Part shown: positions 1 through 6,395 of the stretch, piece by piece
Numbering within the stretch: position 1 is the stretch's first letter
Layout: every line of letters begins with the position of its first letter
NCBI GenBank assembly: GCA_019247135.1
Contig: JAFAPL010000520.1
Span: 1 to 21,337, forward strand
DNA: 21,337 nucleotides
Origin: Chloroflexota bacterium
GTDB lineage: Bacteria; Chloroflexota; UBA6077; CF-72
Reading direction: 5' to 3'
The notes under the pieces: generated by a model
Seen by the model: only the letters and a program-made list of their open reading frames with translations
What the model was told of the DNA's origin: nothing
Databases searched by the model: none
Translations under genes and position numbers: made by a program

Positions 1-130
1 TGACGAAGCCGAAGACAACCGCGGTCGTCAACGACCACACTGGCAAATCGACCAGCACTTCGGTCGAGCGTAACGTGATGTAGAGTTCCTGCAGCAGGAC
101 AGCCCAAATGCGCTCAATTGAAATGCCCAT
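1..130 (-). CDS. ABC-2 type transporter permease, N-terminal fragment (runs off left edge)
   Basis: Only the first 43 codons are inside the window. They read from an ATG at 130 as MGISIERIWAVLLQELYITL, continuing RSTEVLVDLPVWSLTTAVVFGFV. A short amphipathic start, a conserved 'LLQELY' segment and the beginning of a hydrophobic first membrane helix are typical of permeases that pair with an ABC-2 ATPase. The start codon overlaps the last 17 nt of the ATPase gene, so the two are almost certainly translated together. The substrate cannot be read from this fragment; drug, lipid, polysaccharide or sodium export are all possible for the family. The frame was found by reading the minus strand directly, since the fragment is too short to stand out as an open frame. 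Confidence 0.72.
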   Translation of the reverse strand, partial: MGISIERIWAVLLQELYITLRSTEVLVDLPVWSLTTAVVFGFV

Positions 131-1052
131 CGCCTCGCGCAATCCGCATGAATACATCTTCCAATGTAGGCTTCCGTATATCGATATCTAACACCTGCAC
201 GCCGGCGTTTCCGATCTCGTAAATCACGTGTGGGACGAGGTGTTCGTCCGTCGTCACGAGGACCACGTCGTCCGCTGGCTGTTCGAGATTCCACTCAGGA
301 AAACTCGCCCGCAGCGCATTCGCGACGACGCCGTCGCTGCCGCGAAATCTCACCCGAACCTGGGTGTTGCCGATACGCCGTGTCAGCGCGGCCGGCGAAT
401 CGCGCGCGACGATGCGCCCGTGGTCCAGAAAGATGACTTCGTCGCAGATGCGTGTGACCTCGTCCATCTGGTGGCTGGTGTAGACGATCGACAGATTGCG
501 TTGCTCGCGCAGCCTCTCGATGAGCGACAGCGTCCGATCGGCAATGTCCGGATCGAGAGAGGCCGTGGGTTCGTCCATGAGAATGATGTCGGGATCGTTC
601 AGCAGCGCCTTGACCAGGCTGACACGGGTCTTCTGGCCCGATGACAGGGTCCGACATAGTTGGCCCATGAGCTCCGTGATCGCGAAGTACTTGCCCAGCT
701 CACGTATCTTCTGTTCCGGCTGTTTGATTCGATACAGCCGGGCGAAAACGATCAAATTCTCCCAGACCGTGATGCGACTTTGAAGCATGTTGTAGGAAGA
801 CGAAAAATTGATGCGTTGTAAACATGCTTCGCGTTGCTCGTGCAGGTCCTGTCCGAAATAGCGAATCGATCCGCCATCTGGAAGAGTAATGCCAACCAGC
901 ATCTGGATGGTGGTTGTTTTGCCTGCGCCATTGGGTCCGAGAAGGCCGAGGACGGTGCCTTTGTGGAGCTCGAAGCTGAGGTCGTCGACAGCACGAAAAG
1001 ACCCGTACCGTTTGGTCAGGTTGTGGACTTCGAGGACCGTTTCGTGGATCAA
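114..1052 (-). CDS. ABC-2 type transporter ATP-binding protein
   Basis: This is a 312-residue cytoplasmic ATPase that should energise the permease starting at 130. Visible motifs are Walker A GPNGAGKT (residues 39-46), signature LSSGQ (136-140), Walker B ILMDE (157-161) and the switch His194 in YTSHQMDE. A C-terminal extension of about 90 residues ends in 'TLEDVFMRIARG', as in DrrA/CcmA-like export ATPases. The start is taken as TTG at 1052, whose last bases overlap the stop codon of the HugZ-like gene (TTGA), giving direct translational coupling. The next in-frame upstream ATG at 1085 lies inside that gene and would add residues absent from the family. Odd point: the segment that normally carries the Q-loop glutamine reads INFSSSYNMLQSRITVWENL, with serine where Gln is expected. 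Export function is likely; the substrate is unknown. Confidence 0.9.
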   Translation of the reverse strand: MIHETVLEVHNLTKRYGSFRAVDDLSFELHKGTVLGLLGPNGAGKTTTIQMLVGITLPDGGSIRYFGQDLHEQREACLQRINFSSSYNMLQSRITVWENLIVFARLYRIKQPEQKIRELGKYFAITELMGQLCRTLSSGQKTRVSLVKALLNDPDIILMDEPTASLDPDIADRTLSLIERLREQRNLSIVYTSHQMDEVTRICDEVIFLDHGRIVARDSPAALTRRIGNTQVRVRFRGSDGVVANALRASFPEWNLEQPADDVVLVTTDEHLVPHVIYEIGNAGVQVLDIDIRKPTLEDVFMRIARGDGHFN

Positions 1053-1507
1053 GCCGTTGCGATGAGCTCGGCGGCATCGAGCCAACCCATGTCGCCGTAG
1101 CCAGCAATGAAGCGCGCTGCTCGCACGTGCAGAACGTAGAGACGGAAATCGAGCACGCTGAAGTATTCAGCTGTGTCGGGGTGCCGCTCGACATAACGCT
1201 GCCGAGCATCGGCTACCGCCTCGTCGGCCGTGAGCTCCGCGACCTCCCCGAGCAGCGTGAGCCGCGCGCCTGCCTGACCGCCGCCGTCCTGCACGAGCAA
1301 GCTGGCGCGCGCGTCGGCGCGCAGGTTGCGGGTGTGCTCCGCGAGGTTGCTCAGCAACAGCAGCGGCTCGCCCCGCACGTCGAGCGCGTACGGCGCAAGG
1401 GAAGCAAACGGCCAGCCCGCGTGCCGCACCGAGAGCGTCGCCAGGACGCCCTCCTGCTGCCCGGCCACTAGCTGCTGCGCGGAAATCACTGAGCTAGCCT
1501 GCATCAA
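1049..1507 (-). CDS. HugZ-like pyridoxamine 5'-phosphate oxidase family protein
   Basis: This 152-residue protein has the FMN-binding split-barrel fold. Recognisable family blocks are 'SLAPYALDVRGEPLLLLSNLAEHTRNL' (about residues 36-62), 'RASLLVQD' and the C-terminal 'AARFIAGYGDMGWL'. These match the N-terminal domain of HugZ/HutZ heme-utilisation proteins. The usual C-terminal DUF2470 domain is absent, so true heme-oxygenase activity is uncertain. The start may be TTG 1507 or ATG 1504. An AGAAGG Shine-Dalgarno at 1517-1522 is 9 nt from the TTG and 12 nt from the ATG, which mildly favours the TTG. It is the first gene of a set with the ABC ATPase and permease and ends in a TTGA overlap with the ATPase. 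An inverted repeat lies just upstream (1524-1542). A direct role with the transporter is not established. Confidence 0.82.
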   Translation of the reverse strand: MMQASSVISAQQLVAGQQEGVLATLSVRHAGWPFASLAPYALDVRGEPLLLLSNLAEHTRNLRADARASLLVQDGGGQAGARLTLLGEVAELTADEAVADARQRYVERHPDTAEYFSVLDFRLYVLHVRAARFIAGYGDMGWLDAAELIATA

Positions 1508-1523
1508 TCATTGCGACCTTCTG

Positions 1524-1542
1524 CGTGACCGCCGCCGTCACG
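1524..1542. promoter_or_regulatory. Inverted repeat upstream of the HugZ-like gene
   Basis: CGTGAC and GTCACG form perfect 6-bp arms around a 7-nt GC-only spacer, 17-35 nt before the start of the HugZ-like gene. It lies immediately upstream of the Shine-Dalgarno, so it could be an operator or an mRNA hairpin controlling translation. No matching regulator gene is in the window, and short GC-rich inverted repeats also arise by chance. Confidence 0.25.
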
Positions 1543-1592
1543 TCGTGGGCTGGCGTTAACACGTCCAGATTGTTCAATTTGTCCGGGGCGTC

Positions 1593-1604
1593 GAGCCGCG
1601 GCTC
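1593..1604. terminator. Perfect 12-bp palindrome downstream of msrB
   Basis: GAGCCGCGGCTC is a perfect palindrome 14 bp past the msrB stop codon. Together with the adjacent GAGGCTC it could fold into a hairpin on the minus-strand transcript. There is no run of T residues after it, so it is at best a weak or Rho-assisted terminator. The rest of the 110-bp gap between msrB and the HugZ-like gene shows no clear -10/-35 pair. Confidence 0.25.
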
Positions 1605-1617
1605 CTTCGCGAGAGCC

Positions 1618-2016
1618 TCACTCCTCGGGGTCGAGCTTCAGCGCCGCCGAGTTGATGCAATACCGCAGCCCGGTCGGCTGTGGCCCATCTTCGAAGACAT
1701 GCCCGAGATGCCCGCCGCAGTCGGCGCACTTCACCTCCGTCCGCACCATCCCGTAGGTGCGATCCTGTTCTTCCTCAACTGCTCCACCTTCAGCCGGTGC
1801 CCAGAAGCTCGGCCAGCCTGAGCCTGACTCGTATTTCTCGTCGGACCGAAACAGCGGCTTGCCACAGCCTGCGCAGCGGTACGTGCCCGCCTGTTTGGCA
1901 TGCTCGTACTCCCCGGTGAACGGCCGCTCGGTGCCTTTTTCGCGCAACACGTGATACTGCCCTGGCGTCAGCTCCTGCCGCCACTCAGCTTCGCTCTTCT
2001 GAACTCTGGGTGTCAT
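1618..2016 (-). CDS. msrB: Peptide-methionine (R)-S-oxide reductase MsrB
   Basis: This 132-residue enzyme reduces the R-epimer of methionine sulfoxide in oxidised proteins and acts in the cytoplasm. All family hallmarks are visible: the two zinc pairs CAGC (Cys48, Cys51) and CADC (Cys97, Cys100), the GWPSF block (67-71), the HLGHVF block, and the catalytic cysteine in RYCINSAAL (Cys120). The residue that is a recycling cysteine in enzymes such as E. coli MsrB (SGCGWPSF) is serine here (Ser66), so regeneration must use thioredoxin directly or another route. The start is ATG 2016, which gives the normal family length; the longer open frame would add an arginine-rich tail from the overlapping gene. 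It overlaps the end of the upstream lipoprotein gene by 32 nt and is probably the last gene of that operon. Confidence 0.93.
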   Translation of the reverse strand: MTPRVQKSEAEWRQELTPGQYHVLREKGTERPFTGEYEHAKQAGTYRCAGCGKPLFRSDEKYESGSGWPSFWAPAEGGAVEEEQDRTYGMVRTEVKCADCGGHLGHVFEDGPQPTGLRYCINSAALKLDPEE

Positions 2017-2653
2017 GCGATTGAGCGTAACGCCGGAGCGCGAGAAGCATCTGCCCATTACTCTGTCGTGGCGGCAGCCTGGACTGGGACCGCGGCCACA
2101 CGACCGCGGCAAAGAGCAGCAACCCGAGGCTCAGCGGGAGCACCCATGGCACGCTCAGTGTGATCGGCTCCCCTGATGCGGCGGCAGCGGAAGCCCCACG
2201 GCGACCGCCGAGGTAGGTCACCAGCCTCTGGATGTGCCCGCCGACGACTGTCGCCTCGACCTCCTCGTCGAAATTCGCCGGCGGCGTGGCGCCAGAAACG
2301 GTGCGTCGCACGTGCTCGGCCCAGGTGACCGTGTCGCCCGAGACGTGGCGGTCGCCGAGCGTGTACGTGTCCTGCAGGCGATAGGCCATGATCGCGCGCA
2401 CCGCGTCTCGGCCGGACCAGTTGACGCCCTGACTACTGCGGAGCTCGGGCGAGTCGCCGAAACTGGCCATCGTCGCGTCCAGGTCGCGCGCCTCGCGTGC
2501 GGCGATGAAGTCCTCGACCACCCGCGCGGCGTCGTCGCTGCTGGTCAACTGTGGCGGCGCGCACGCGGTGGCCGCGAGCGCAGCGAGCGTAGCGAGCACC
2601 AGCGCCACCCACAGCACTCCGACGTACCGCACCCCCGGAGCATATCGTCTCAA
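1985..2653 (-). CDS. NTF2-like (SnoaL/DUF4440-type) lipoprotein with C-terminal membrane segment
   Basis: This 222-residue protein begins [20 protein letters not shown], then [12 protein letters not shown]. That is a basic N-region, a long hydrophobic stretch and a lipobox-like ATAC, suggesting a lipid-anchored exported protein. The middle ([34 protein letters not shown]...[13 protein letters not shown]) is typical of NTF2-like/SnoaL cone folds. A second hydrophobic helix ([18 protein letters not shown]) and an Arg-rich tail follow near the C terminus, so the protein may be anchored at both ends. The start is TTG 2653, which overlaps the stop of the GH172 gene as TTGA and has a GGAG 5 nt before it. 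A GTG 21 nt further in is an alternative. The ligand or enzymatic role is unknown. Confidence 0.7.
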   Translation of the reverse strand: MRRYAPGVRYVGVLWVALVLATLAALAATACAPPQLTSSDDAARVVEDFIAAREARDLDATMASFGDSPELRSSQGVNWSGRDAVRAIMAYRLQDTYTLGDRHVSGDTVTWAEHVRRTVSGATPPANFDEEVEATVVGGHIQRLVTYLGGRRGASAAAASGEPITLSVPWVLPLSLGLLLFAAVVWPRSQSRLPPRQSNGQMLLALRRYAQSHDTQSSEERS

Positions 2654-3708
2654 ATGATCTCCAGGTAATCCCGATCGGGCAGCACCGGAAACGTGGCAGT
2701 GGGCAGCGTCTGATACCAGTACGCGACCGACGCAATATCGCATTGCAGAGGCAAATACCGCCGGCCACTGCGCCAACCTAACGCCTGCAACGTGACCCTC
2801 AGGCGCGAGGTGAACCGGATCGGATCCACAATATGCCAGCGGTAAGCTCCGAAACGCTGCTGGGAGCGGTACAGGCCATCCGGTCGCAACACCTGGTGCA
2901 TGCCCAGAAACGGGGTGGAATACGTGGTGTACTCGCCGTTGACATCCCAGTTCCAGGCGCCGCCGAAATAATCCTCGGTGCCGGTGCCGCAAATCGTCGG
3001 AAACTCCACGTCGTCGTCCATGAAGAACTTGAATTCACCTTCGCCCCACCAGCCGGAGTTCGTCACTCCGACGGCGAGGTATGTACCGACGTAGTGGCCG
3101 GCGCCCGCGACGCCGTCCAGGACCCTGTAGACATCGCGGTACGGCAGTGGATTCACACGCCGGAACTGCGCATGAAAATACGCCGCGCTCTCCGGTACAT
3201 CGTGCAGCGCGTAATTGAGCTGGTAGTAGCAGGTCAGCGGCTCAGGTCCGCGGTTCTCGAGCGTTAGCCGCGCGCGCTGCCGGAATGGCATCTCCCAGAA
3301 ACAGTTCAGTCCGTTGTTGGGGTTGACCGTCACCGGCAGTGAGTTCAGCTGCGCGAACGGACCCCAGCCGGCGGCGAAAAAATCCGCCAGCGGCGACTCT
3401 ACCGAGGGCTGTGCCTGTCCGTCCCAGTAGATCCGCAGGATGGCATCGCGACCGAGCGGGCGGCCGGTGAACCACATACTGCGGACAGACCCCGGCCCCT
3501 CGATGTCGCCCAATGTGAACGTTTCGCCGGCGCCGATCGAGACCGAGGGCGAGATCTTCCAGCCAGCTCCGAGGTCGCGCGCGGCCGCCGCTCCGGTGCC
3601 GCTCATTGCCATGCCGCCACTCCCAGGCGCGCCGGAGAAGTTCTCAGGACTGACCGAGCGGGACCGCGCATTCGAGATCTGCGCCAGATTGCTGAGCATT
3701 GGAAGCAT
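2650..3708 (-). CDS. GH172 / DUF2961 family glycoside hydrolase-like protein
   Basis: This is a 352-residue protein of the DUF2961 family, now called GH172. Characterised members are alpha-D-fructofuranosidases, a difructose-dianhydride I synthase and related furanosidases. Family blocks include 'GAGETFTLGDIEGPGSVRSMWFTG' near the N terminus, 'LRIYWDGQ', 'WEMPFRQRARLTLENRG' and the strongly conserved 'CGTGTEDYFGGAWNW' around residues 237-251. No signal peptide is visible, so a cytoplasmic location is likely. The start is ATG 3708 (MLPML): a TANNNT box lies 9 nt upstream, and the longer frame to 3744 would run into the divergent gene. It is the first gene of a minus-strand set with the NTF2-like lipoprotein and msrB. 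The actual sugar substrate cannot be told from sequence. Confidence 0.85.
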   Translation of the reverse strand: MLPMLSNLAQISNARSRSVSPENFSGAPGSGGMAMSGTGAAAARDLGAGWKISPSVSIGAGETFTLGDIEGPGSVRSMWFTGRPLGRDAILRIYWDGQAQPSVESPLADFFAAGWGPFAQLNSLPVTVNPNNGLNCFWEMPFRQRARLTLENRGPEPLTCYYQLNYALHDVPESAAYFHAQFRRVNPLPYRDVYRVLDGVAGAGHYVGTYLAVGVTNSGWWGEGEFKFFMDDDVEFPTICGTGTEDYFGGAWNWDVNGEYTTYSTPFLGMHQVLRPDGLYRSQQRFGAYRWHIVDPIRFTSRLRVTLQALGWRSGRRYLPLQCDIASVAYWYQTLPTATFPVLPDRDYLEII

Positions 3709-3717
3709 GCGCCGCTC

Positions 3718-3727
3718 AGGGTACGCT
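3718..3727. promoter_or_regulatory. Shared divergent -10 element AGGGTACGCT (GH172 gene / MetE-like gene)
   Basis: The 25 bp between the start codons (3709-3733) contain AGGGTACGCT. The plus strand reads TACGCT (3722-3727) 6 nt before ATG 3734; the minus strand reads TACCCT (3723-3718) 9 nt before ATG 3708. Both fit the TANNNT -10 consensus and share the central TA. With a normal -10 to start distance, transcription would begin at or within a few nt of each start codon, so both mRNAs would be leaderless. No -35 hexamers are evident. This also selects 3734 over 3743 as the start of the MetE-like gene. Confidence 0.55.
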
Positions 3728-3733
3728 GGCGGC

Positions 3734-4834
3734 ATGCCAGGCATGCTTCGCGCCGATCACGTCGGAAGTCTTCTCCGACCCGCGGCGCTGCTGGAGGCGC
3801 GTGCCGCTTTTTCTCGTGGCGCGTTGTCTGCAGACGTATTGCGGCAGCAAGAAGACGCGGCGATTCTCGAAGCCTTGCGGCGGCAAGGCGACGTCGGCCT
3901 GGAAACCTTCACCGATGGCGAGTTCCGACGTGGCTCCTGGATCACGGACATGGCCGAAGCCGTCGAGGGTTTCGCGCCGCAGAGTCGGACCATGCAATGG
4001 AAGGGTCCGTCCGGCGGAGAAGAAGCGAGCACGTCGAGCATCGTGGCTGGTCGGTTACGTGCGCGCCGCCGACTGACCGGGCACGAAGCGGCATTCGCGG
4101 TGCGTCACGCTCGTGGAGCAGTGAAGGTCACGCTGCCGGCGCCGTCCAACTTTTATGTCGCGAGCTGGAAACCGGGTGTCACCGACGCGGTGTATGGATC
4201 ACGGCGCGAGATGGGCGATGCGGCTGCGCAGATCGTTCGCAACGAAATCTCGGCGTTGTTCGACGAAGGCGTCGCGTACGTCCAATTGGATGCGCCGTTT
4301 TACAGCTCGTTTATCGACGAGAGCGAGCGCGCGCGGCTACGTTCGACTGGAGTGGACCCTGAGGCTGGGATCCTGGACGCGGTTGCGGTTGATTCGGCGG
4401 CGGTTGCTGAACTTGCACGGCGCGGCAGAACCCTCGCGCTGCACGTGTGTCGGGGGAACTCGCGCAGTCGGTGGCTTGCCGAAGGCGCGTACGACTCGAT
4501 TGCGGAGCCGCTTTTCACGACGCTGGACGTGGATCGCTTGCTGCTGGAGTACGATTCGCCGCGCTCCGGTTCGTTCGCGCCGCTCCGCTTCGTCCCGCGT
4601 GACCGGATCGCGGTGCTCGGCCTGGTCACGACGAAAGAACCGCAATTGGAGTCGCCTGACGACCTCCGCCGGCGGATCGACTCCGCCACCGCGTACCTGC
4701 CACTGGAGCAGTTGGCGGTGAGCCCCCAATGCGGCTTCGCCTCAGTCGCCGCGGGCAACCTGCTCAGCGAAGCCGATCAATGGCGCAAACTGGCCCTGGT
4801 GGTCGAAGTCGCCCGCGCCGTCTGGGGCCAGTGA
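3734..4834 (+). CDS. MetE-like cobalamin-independent methionine synthase family protein
   Basis: This 366-residue protein matches the C-terminal catalytic (zinc) domain of MetE, as in the short YxjG/YxjH-type proteins. It opens with 'MLRADHVGSLLRP' and 'TDGEFRRGSW', the usual family start. All four zinc ligands can be placed: His237 and Cys239 in ALHVCRGN, Glu272 in LLEYDSPRSG and Cys333 in SPQCGFAS. Such enzymes transfer a methyl group to a thiol such as homocysteine; the donor in stand-alone short forms is often not methyltetrahydrofolate and must be considered unknown. The start is ATG 3734, supported by the TACGCT box; ATG 3743 is the alternative. An open frame continues upstream to 3440 but crosses the divergent GH172 gene. 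A role as demethylase partner of the nearby Rieske oxygenase is only speculation. Confidence 0.87.
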   Translation: MPGMLRADHVGSLLRPAALLEARAAFSRGALSADVLRQQEDAAILEALRRQGDVGLETFTDGEFRRGSWITDMAEAVEGFAPQSRTMQWKGPSGGEEASTSSIVAGRLRARRRLTGHEAAFAVRHARGAVKVTLPAPSNFYVASWKPGVTDAVYGSRREMGDAAAQIVRNEISALFDEGVAYVQLDAPFYSSFIDESERARLRSTGVDPEAGILDAVAVDSAAVAELARRGRTLALHVCRGNSRSRWLAEGAYDSIAEPLFTTLDVDRLLLEYDSPRSGSFAPLRFVPRDRIAVLGLVTTKEPQLESPDDLRRRIDSATAYLPLEQLAVSPQCGFASVAAGNLLSEADQWRKLALVVEVARAVWGQ

Positions 4835-4873
4835 TCCGTTGCTCAGAACAAAGCCTGCACGCTCGCGGGAATG

Positions 4874-4950
4874 TGGTCGGGCGGAGAGGATTTGAACCTC
4901 CGACCCCAGCAACCCCATTGCTGTGCGCTACCAGACTGCGCTACCGCCCG
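4874..4950 (-). tRNA. tRNA-Pro (anticodon GGG), CCA encoded
   Basis: Read on the minus strand from 4950, the acceptor arm CGGGCGG pairs with CCGCCCG, followed by discriminator A and an encoded CCA (4876-4874). The D arm is GCGC AGTCTGGTA GCGC, the anticodon stem is CAGCA/TGCTG with loop ATGGGGT, and the T arm is GGAGG TTCAAAT CCTC-type. The anticodon GGG is at 4916-4914 with G37 next to it, as usual for proline tRNAs, and reads CCC/CCU. The CGGGCGGTAGCGCAG start is also characteristic of bacterial tRNA-Pro. Without CCA the gene is 4877-4950. Confidence 0.95.
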
Positions 4951-4959
4951 TGTCGGGCT

Positions 4960-4965
4960 AGTGTA
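4960..4965 (-). promoter_or_regulatory. Candidate -10 box for tRNA-Pro
   Basis: TACACT on the minus strand ends 9 nt before the mature tRNA 5' end, which fits a transcription start about 3 nt upstream of the tRNA. A clear -35 was not found: the sequence about 17 bp upstream is TGCCGC. Confidence 0.4.
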
Positions 4966-5016
4966 GCGCAGCCTCGCGGGGCGCGGCATTCGGGATCGTG
5001 GGGGGCAGGCGTGCAG

Positions 5017-5022
5017 TACGCT
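5017..5022 (+). promoter_or_regulatory. Candidate -10 box for the Rieske oxygenase gene
   Basis: TACGCT fits TANNNT and would give a transcription start near 5029. That leaves a short leader of about 26 nt containing the GGGGGG ribosome-binding stretch before GTG 5055. No convincing -35 hexamer is visible. Unlike the divergent pairs, this gene appears to have a normal leader. Confidence 0.35.
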
Positions 5023-5054
5023 TGGCGTGAAGGTCGTTGCGGGGGGTAAGCAAG

Positions 5055-6371
5055 GTGCTGAGCAAGCAAGACAACGAACGGGTGTGCCGCGTCGGGCCAG
5101 GCACCGTGATGGGGAACCTGATGCGCCAGTACTGGCTGCCAGCGTTGCTCTCGTCGGAGCTGCCGGGGCCCGACAGCGACCCCGTTCGCGTCATGCTGCT
5201 CGGCGAAAAGCTCATCGCCTTCAGAGACAGCAATGGCCAGGTCGGCCTGGTCCAGAACAACTGCCCGCATCGCGGCGCATCGCTGTTCTTCGGCCGCAAC
5301 GAGGAGTGCGGCCTGCGCTGCGTGTACCACGGCTGGAAATTCGACACCTCCGGTCAATGCGTGGACATGCCCAACGAGCCAGCCGAGTCCGACTTTCGAA
5401 CGAAAGTCAGGGCTATGGCCTACCCCACCCGCGAACGGGGTGGGATCGTCTTCGCCTATATGGGCCCGCGATCGGAGCCGCCGCCATTACCCGACATTGA
5501 GGCCAATTCGCTGCCCGAGGGCACCTGGACCGTCGGCGCCGTTCAGCGTCAGTGCAACTGGCTGCAAGCGCTCGAGGGCGATATCGATACCTCGCACTTC
5601 GGCTTTTTGCATTTCGGGGCGACGGATGCGGACTCGGTCGAGCCAGATACGTTCCAGTACTACACGTTGAAGGACCGCTCGCCGCGGTACGCGGTGCTCG
5701 ATACCGACTACGGCGCCAGCTATGGGGCCTATCGTCCAGCGCAGCCCGGCATGCTCTACTGGCGCATCTGCCACTTCCTGTTCCCGTTCTGGACGATGAT
5801 TCCGACCGGCGTGCTGGGTCTGCAGAAGATCGCTCGCGCCTGGGTGCCGATGGACGACGAGCACACGCTGTTCTTCACGATGTCGCCGAAACCGGCCGTC
5901 GATCCGCGTCATGCACGGCCGTACCCGAGAAAAATCCCGCAGGTCGGACCGATGCGGCCAAACACCACCGACTGGTTCGGACGCTTTCGACTCGAGAACT
6001 CGGCCGCCAACGACTACAAGATCGATCGAGACATGCAGCGGCGGCGGGAAGACTTCACGGGCATCCGTGGCATCCACGACCAGGATCAGGCGGTGACCGA
6101 GAGCATGGGGCCGATCTACGACCGGTCCACCGAGCGCCTCGGTAGTAGCGACGCGATGGTCATTCGAGTGCGGCGGCGCCTGCTGGCCGCGGCGGACGAG
6201 CTCGATGCGAAGGGGGCGGTGCCGTATTCGGTGGACCATCCGGAGATCTATCGACAGCGATCGGGTGGCACCTTCCTACCGGAGGGCGCGAACTGGTTCG
6301 AGGCAACCGCCGAGCTGCGCAGGGCGTACGTCGATCACCCGGAGCTGGACCCCAGTCTGGCACGCCTCTGA
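5055..6371 (+). CDS. Rieske non-heme iron oxygenase, aromatic ring-hydroxylating/demethylating oxygenase subunit
   Basis: This 438-residue protein has an N-terminal Rieske [2Fe-2S] centre, CPH-x16-CVYH (Cys70, His72, Cys89, His92). The catalytic domain carries the mononuclear iron motif D-x2-H-x4-H in GDIDTSHFGFLH (Asp178, His181, His186). It opens with 'RVGPGTVMGNLMRQYWLPALL', typical of the phthalate 4,5-dioxygenase/LigX-like group of single-subunit oxygenases, which hydroxylate or O-demethylate aromatic acids. The start is GTG 5055, with a GGGGGG stretch about 8 nt upstream; a TTG at 5037 is a less likely alternative. No ferredoxin or flavin reductase partner is adjacent, so electrons must come from proteins encoded elsewhere. 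It converges with the F420-type oxidoreductase gene. The exact substrate is not predictable. Confidence 0.9.
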   Translation: MLSKQDNERVCRVGPGTVMGNLMRQYWLPALLSSELPGPDSDPVRVMLLGEKLIAFRDSNGQVGLVQNNCPHRGASLFFGRNEECGLRCVYHGWKFDTSGQCVDMPNEPAESDFRTKVRAMAYPTRERGGIVFAYMGPRSEPPPLPDIEANSLPEGTWTVGAVQRQCNWLQALEGDIDTSHFGFLHFGATDADSVEPDTFQYYTLKDRSPRYAVLDTDYGASYGAYRPAQPGMLYWRICHFLFPFWTMIPTGVLGLQKIARAWVPMDDEHTLFFTMSPKPAVDPRHARPYPRKIPQVGPMRPNTTDWFGRFRLENSAANDYKIDRDMQRRREDFTGIRGIHDQDQAVTESMGPIYDRSTERLGSSDAMVIRVRRRLLAAADELDAKGAVPYSVDHPEIYRQRSGGTFLPEGANWFEATAELRRAYVDHPELDPSLARL

Positions 6372-6390
6372 GTTTCTTCACGGCGTGCCA
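6358..6390. terminator. Candidate bidirectional hairpin terminator between convergent genes
   Basis: TGGCACGCC (6358-6366) and GGCGTGCCA (6382-6390) form a perfect 9-bp stem around a 15-nt loop. The loop contains the Rieske stop codon, and the structure sits between two convergent stop codons 24 bp apart. It lacks a T tract on either strand, so termination would be less efficient than a classical intrinsic terminator. Confidence 0.4.
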
Positions 6391-6395
6391 CAGCG

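Noticed and set aside
2654..2992. N-terminal extension of the NTF2-like lipoprotein frame
   Set aside because: The extension overlaps the GH172 gene. The hydrophobic signal begins only after the TTG at 2653, which has its own GGAG.
3440..3733. Upstream extension of the MetE-like frame
   Set aside because: It crosses the divergent GH172 gene. Family proteins begin at about MLRADHVGS, and a -10 box sits just before 3734.
3702..3749. 9-bp inverted repeat GAAGCATGC ... GCATGCTTC around the divergent starts
   Set aside because: Both arms are the first codons (ATGCTTC) of the two genes, so the symmetry may just reflect similar start codons. The -10 element between them is the better regulatory explanation.
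5487..6239. Minus-strand frame opposite the Rieske oxygenase
   Set aside because: It is antisense to a well-supported catalytic domain, with no domain seen.
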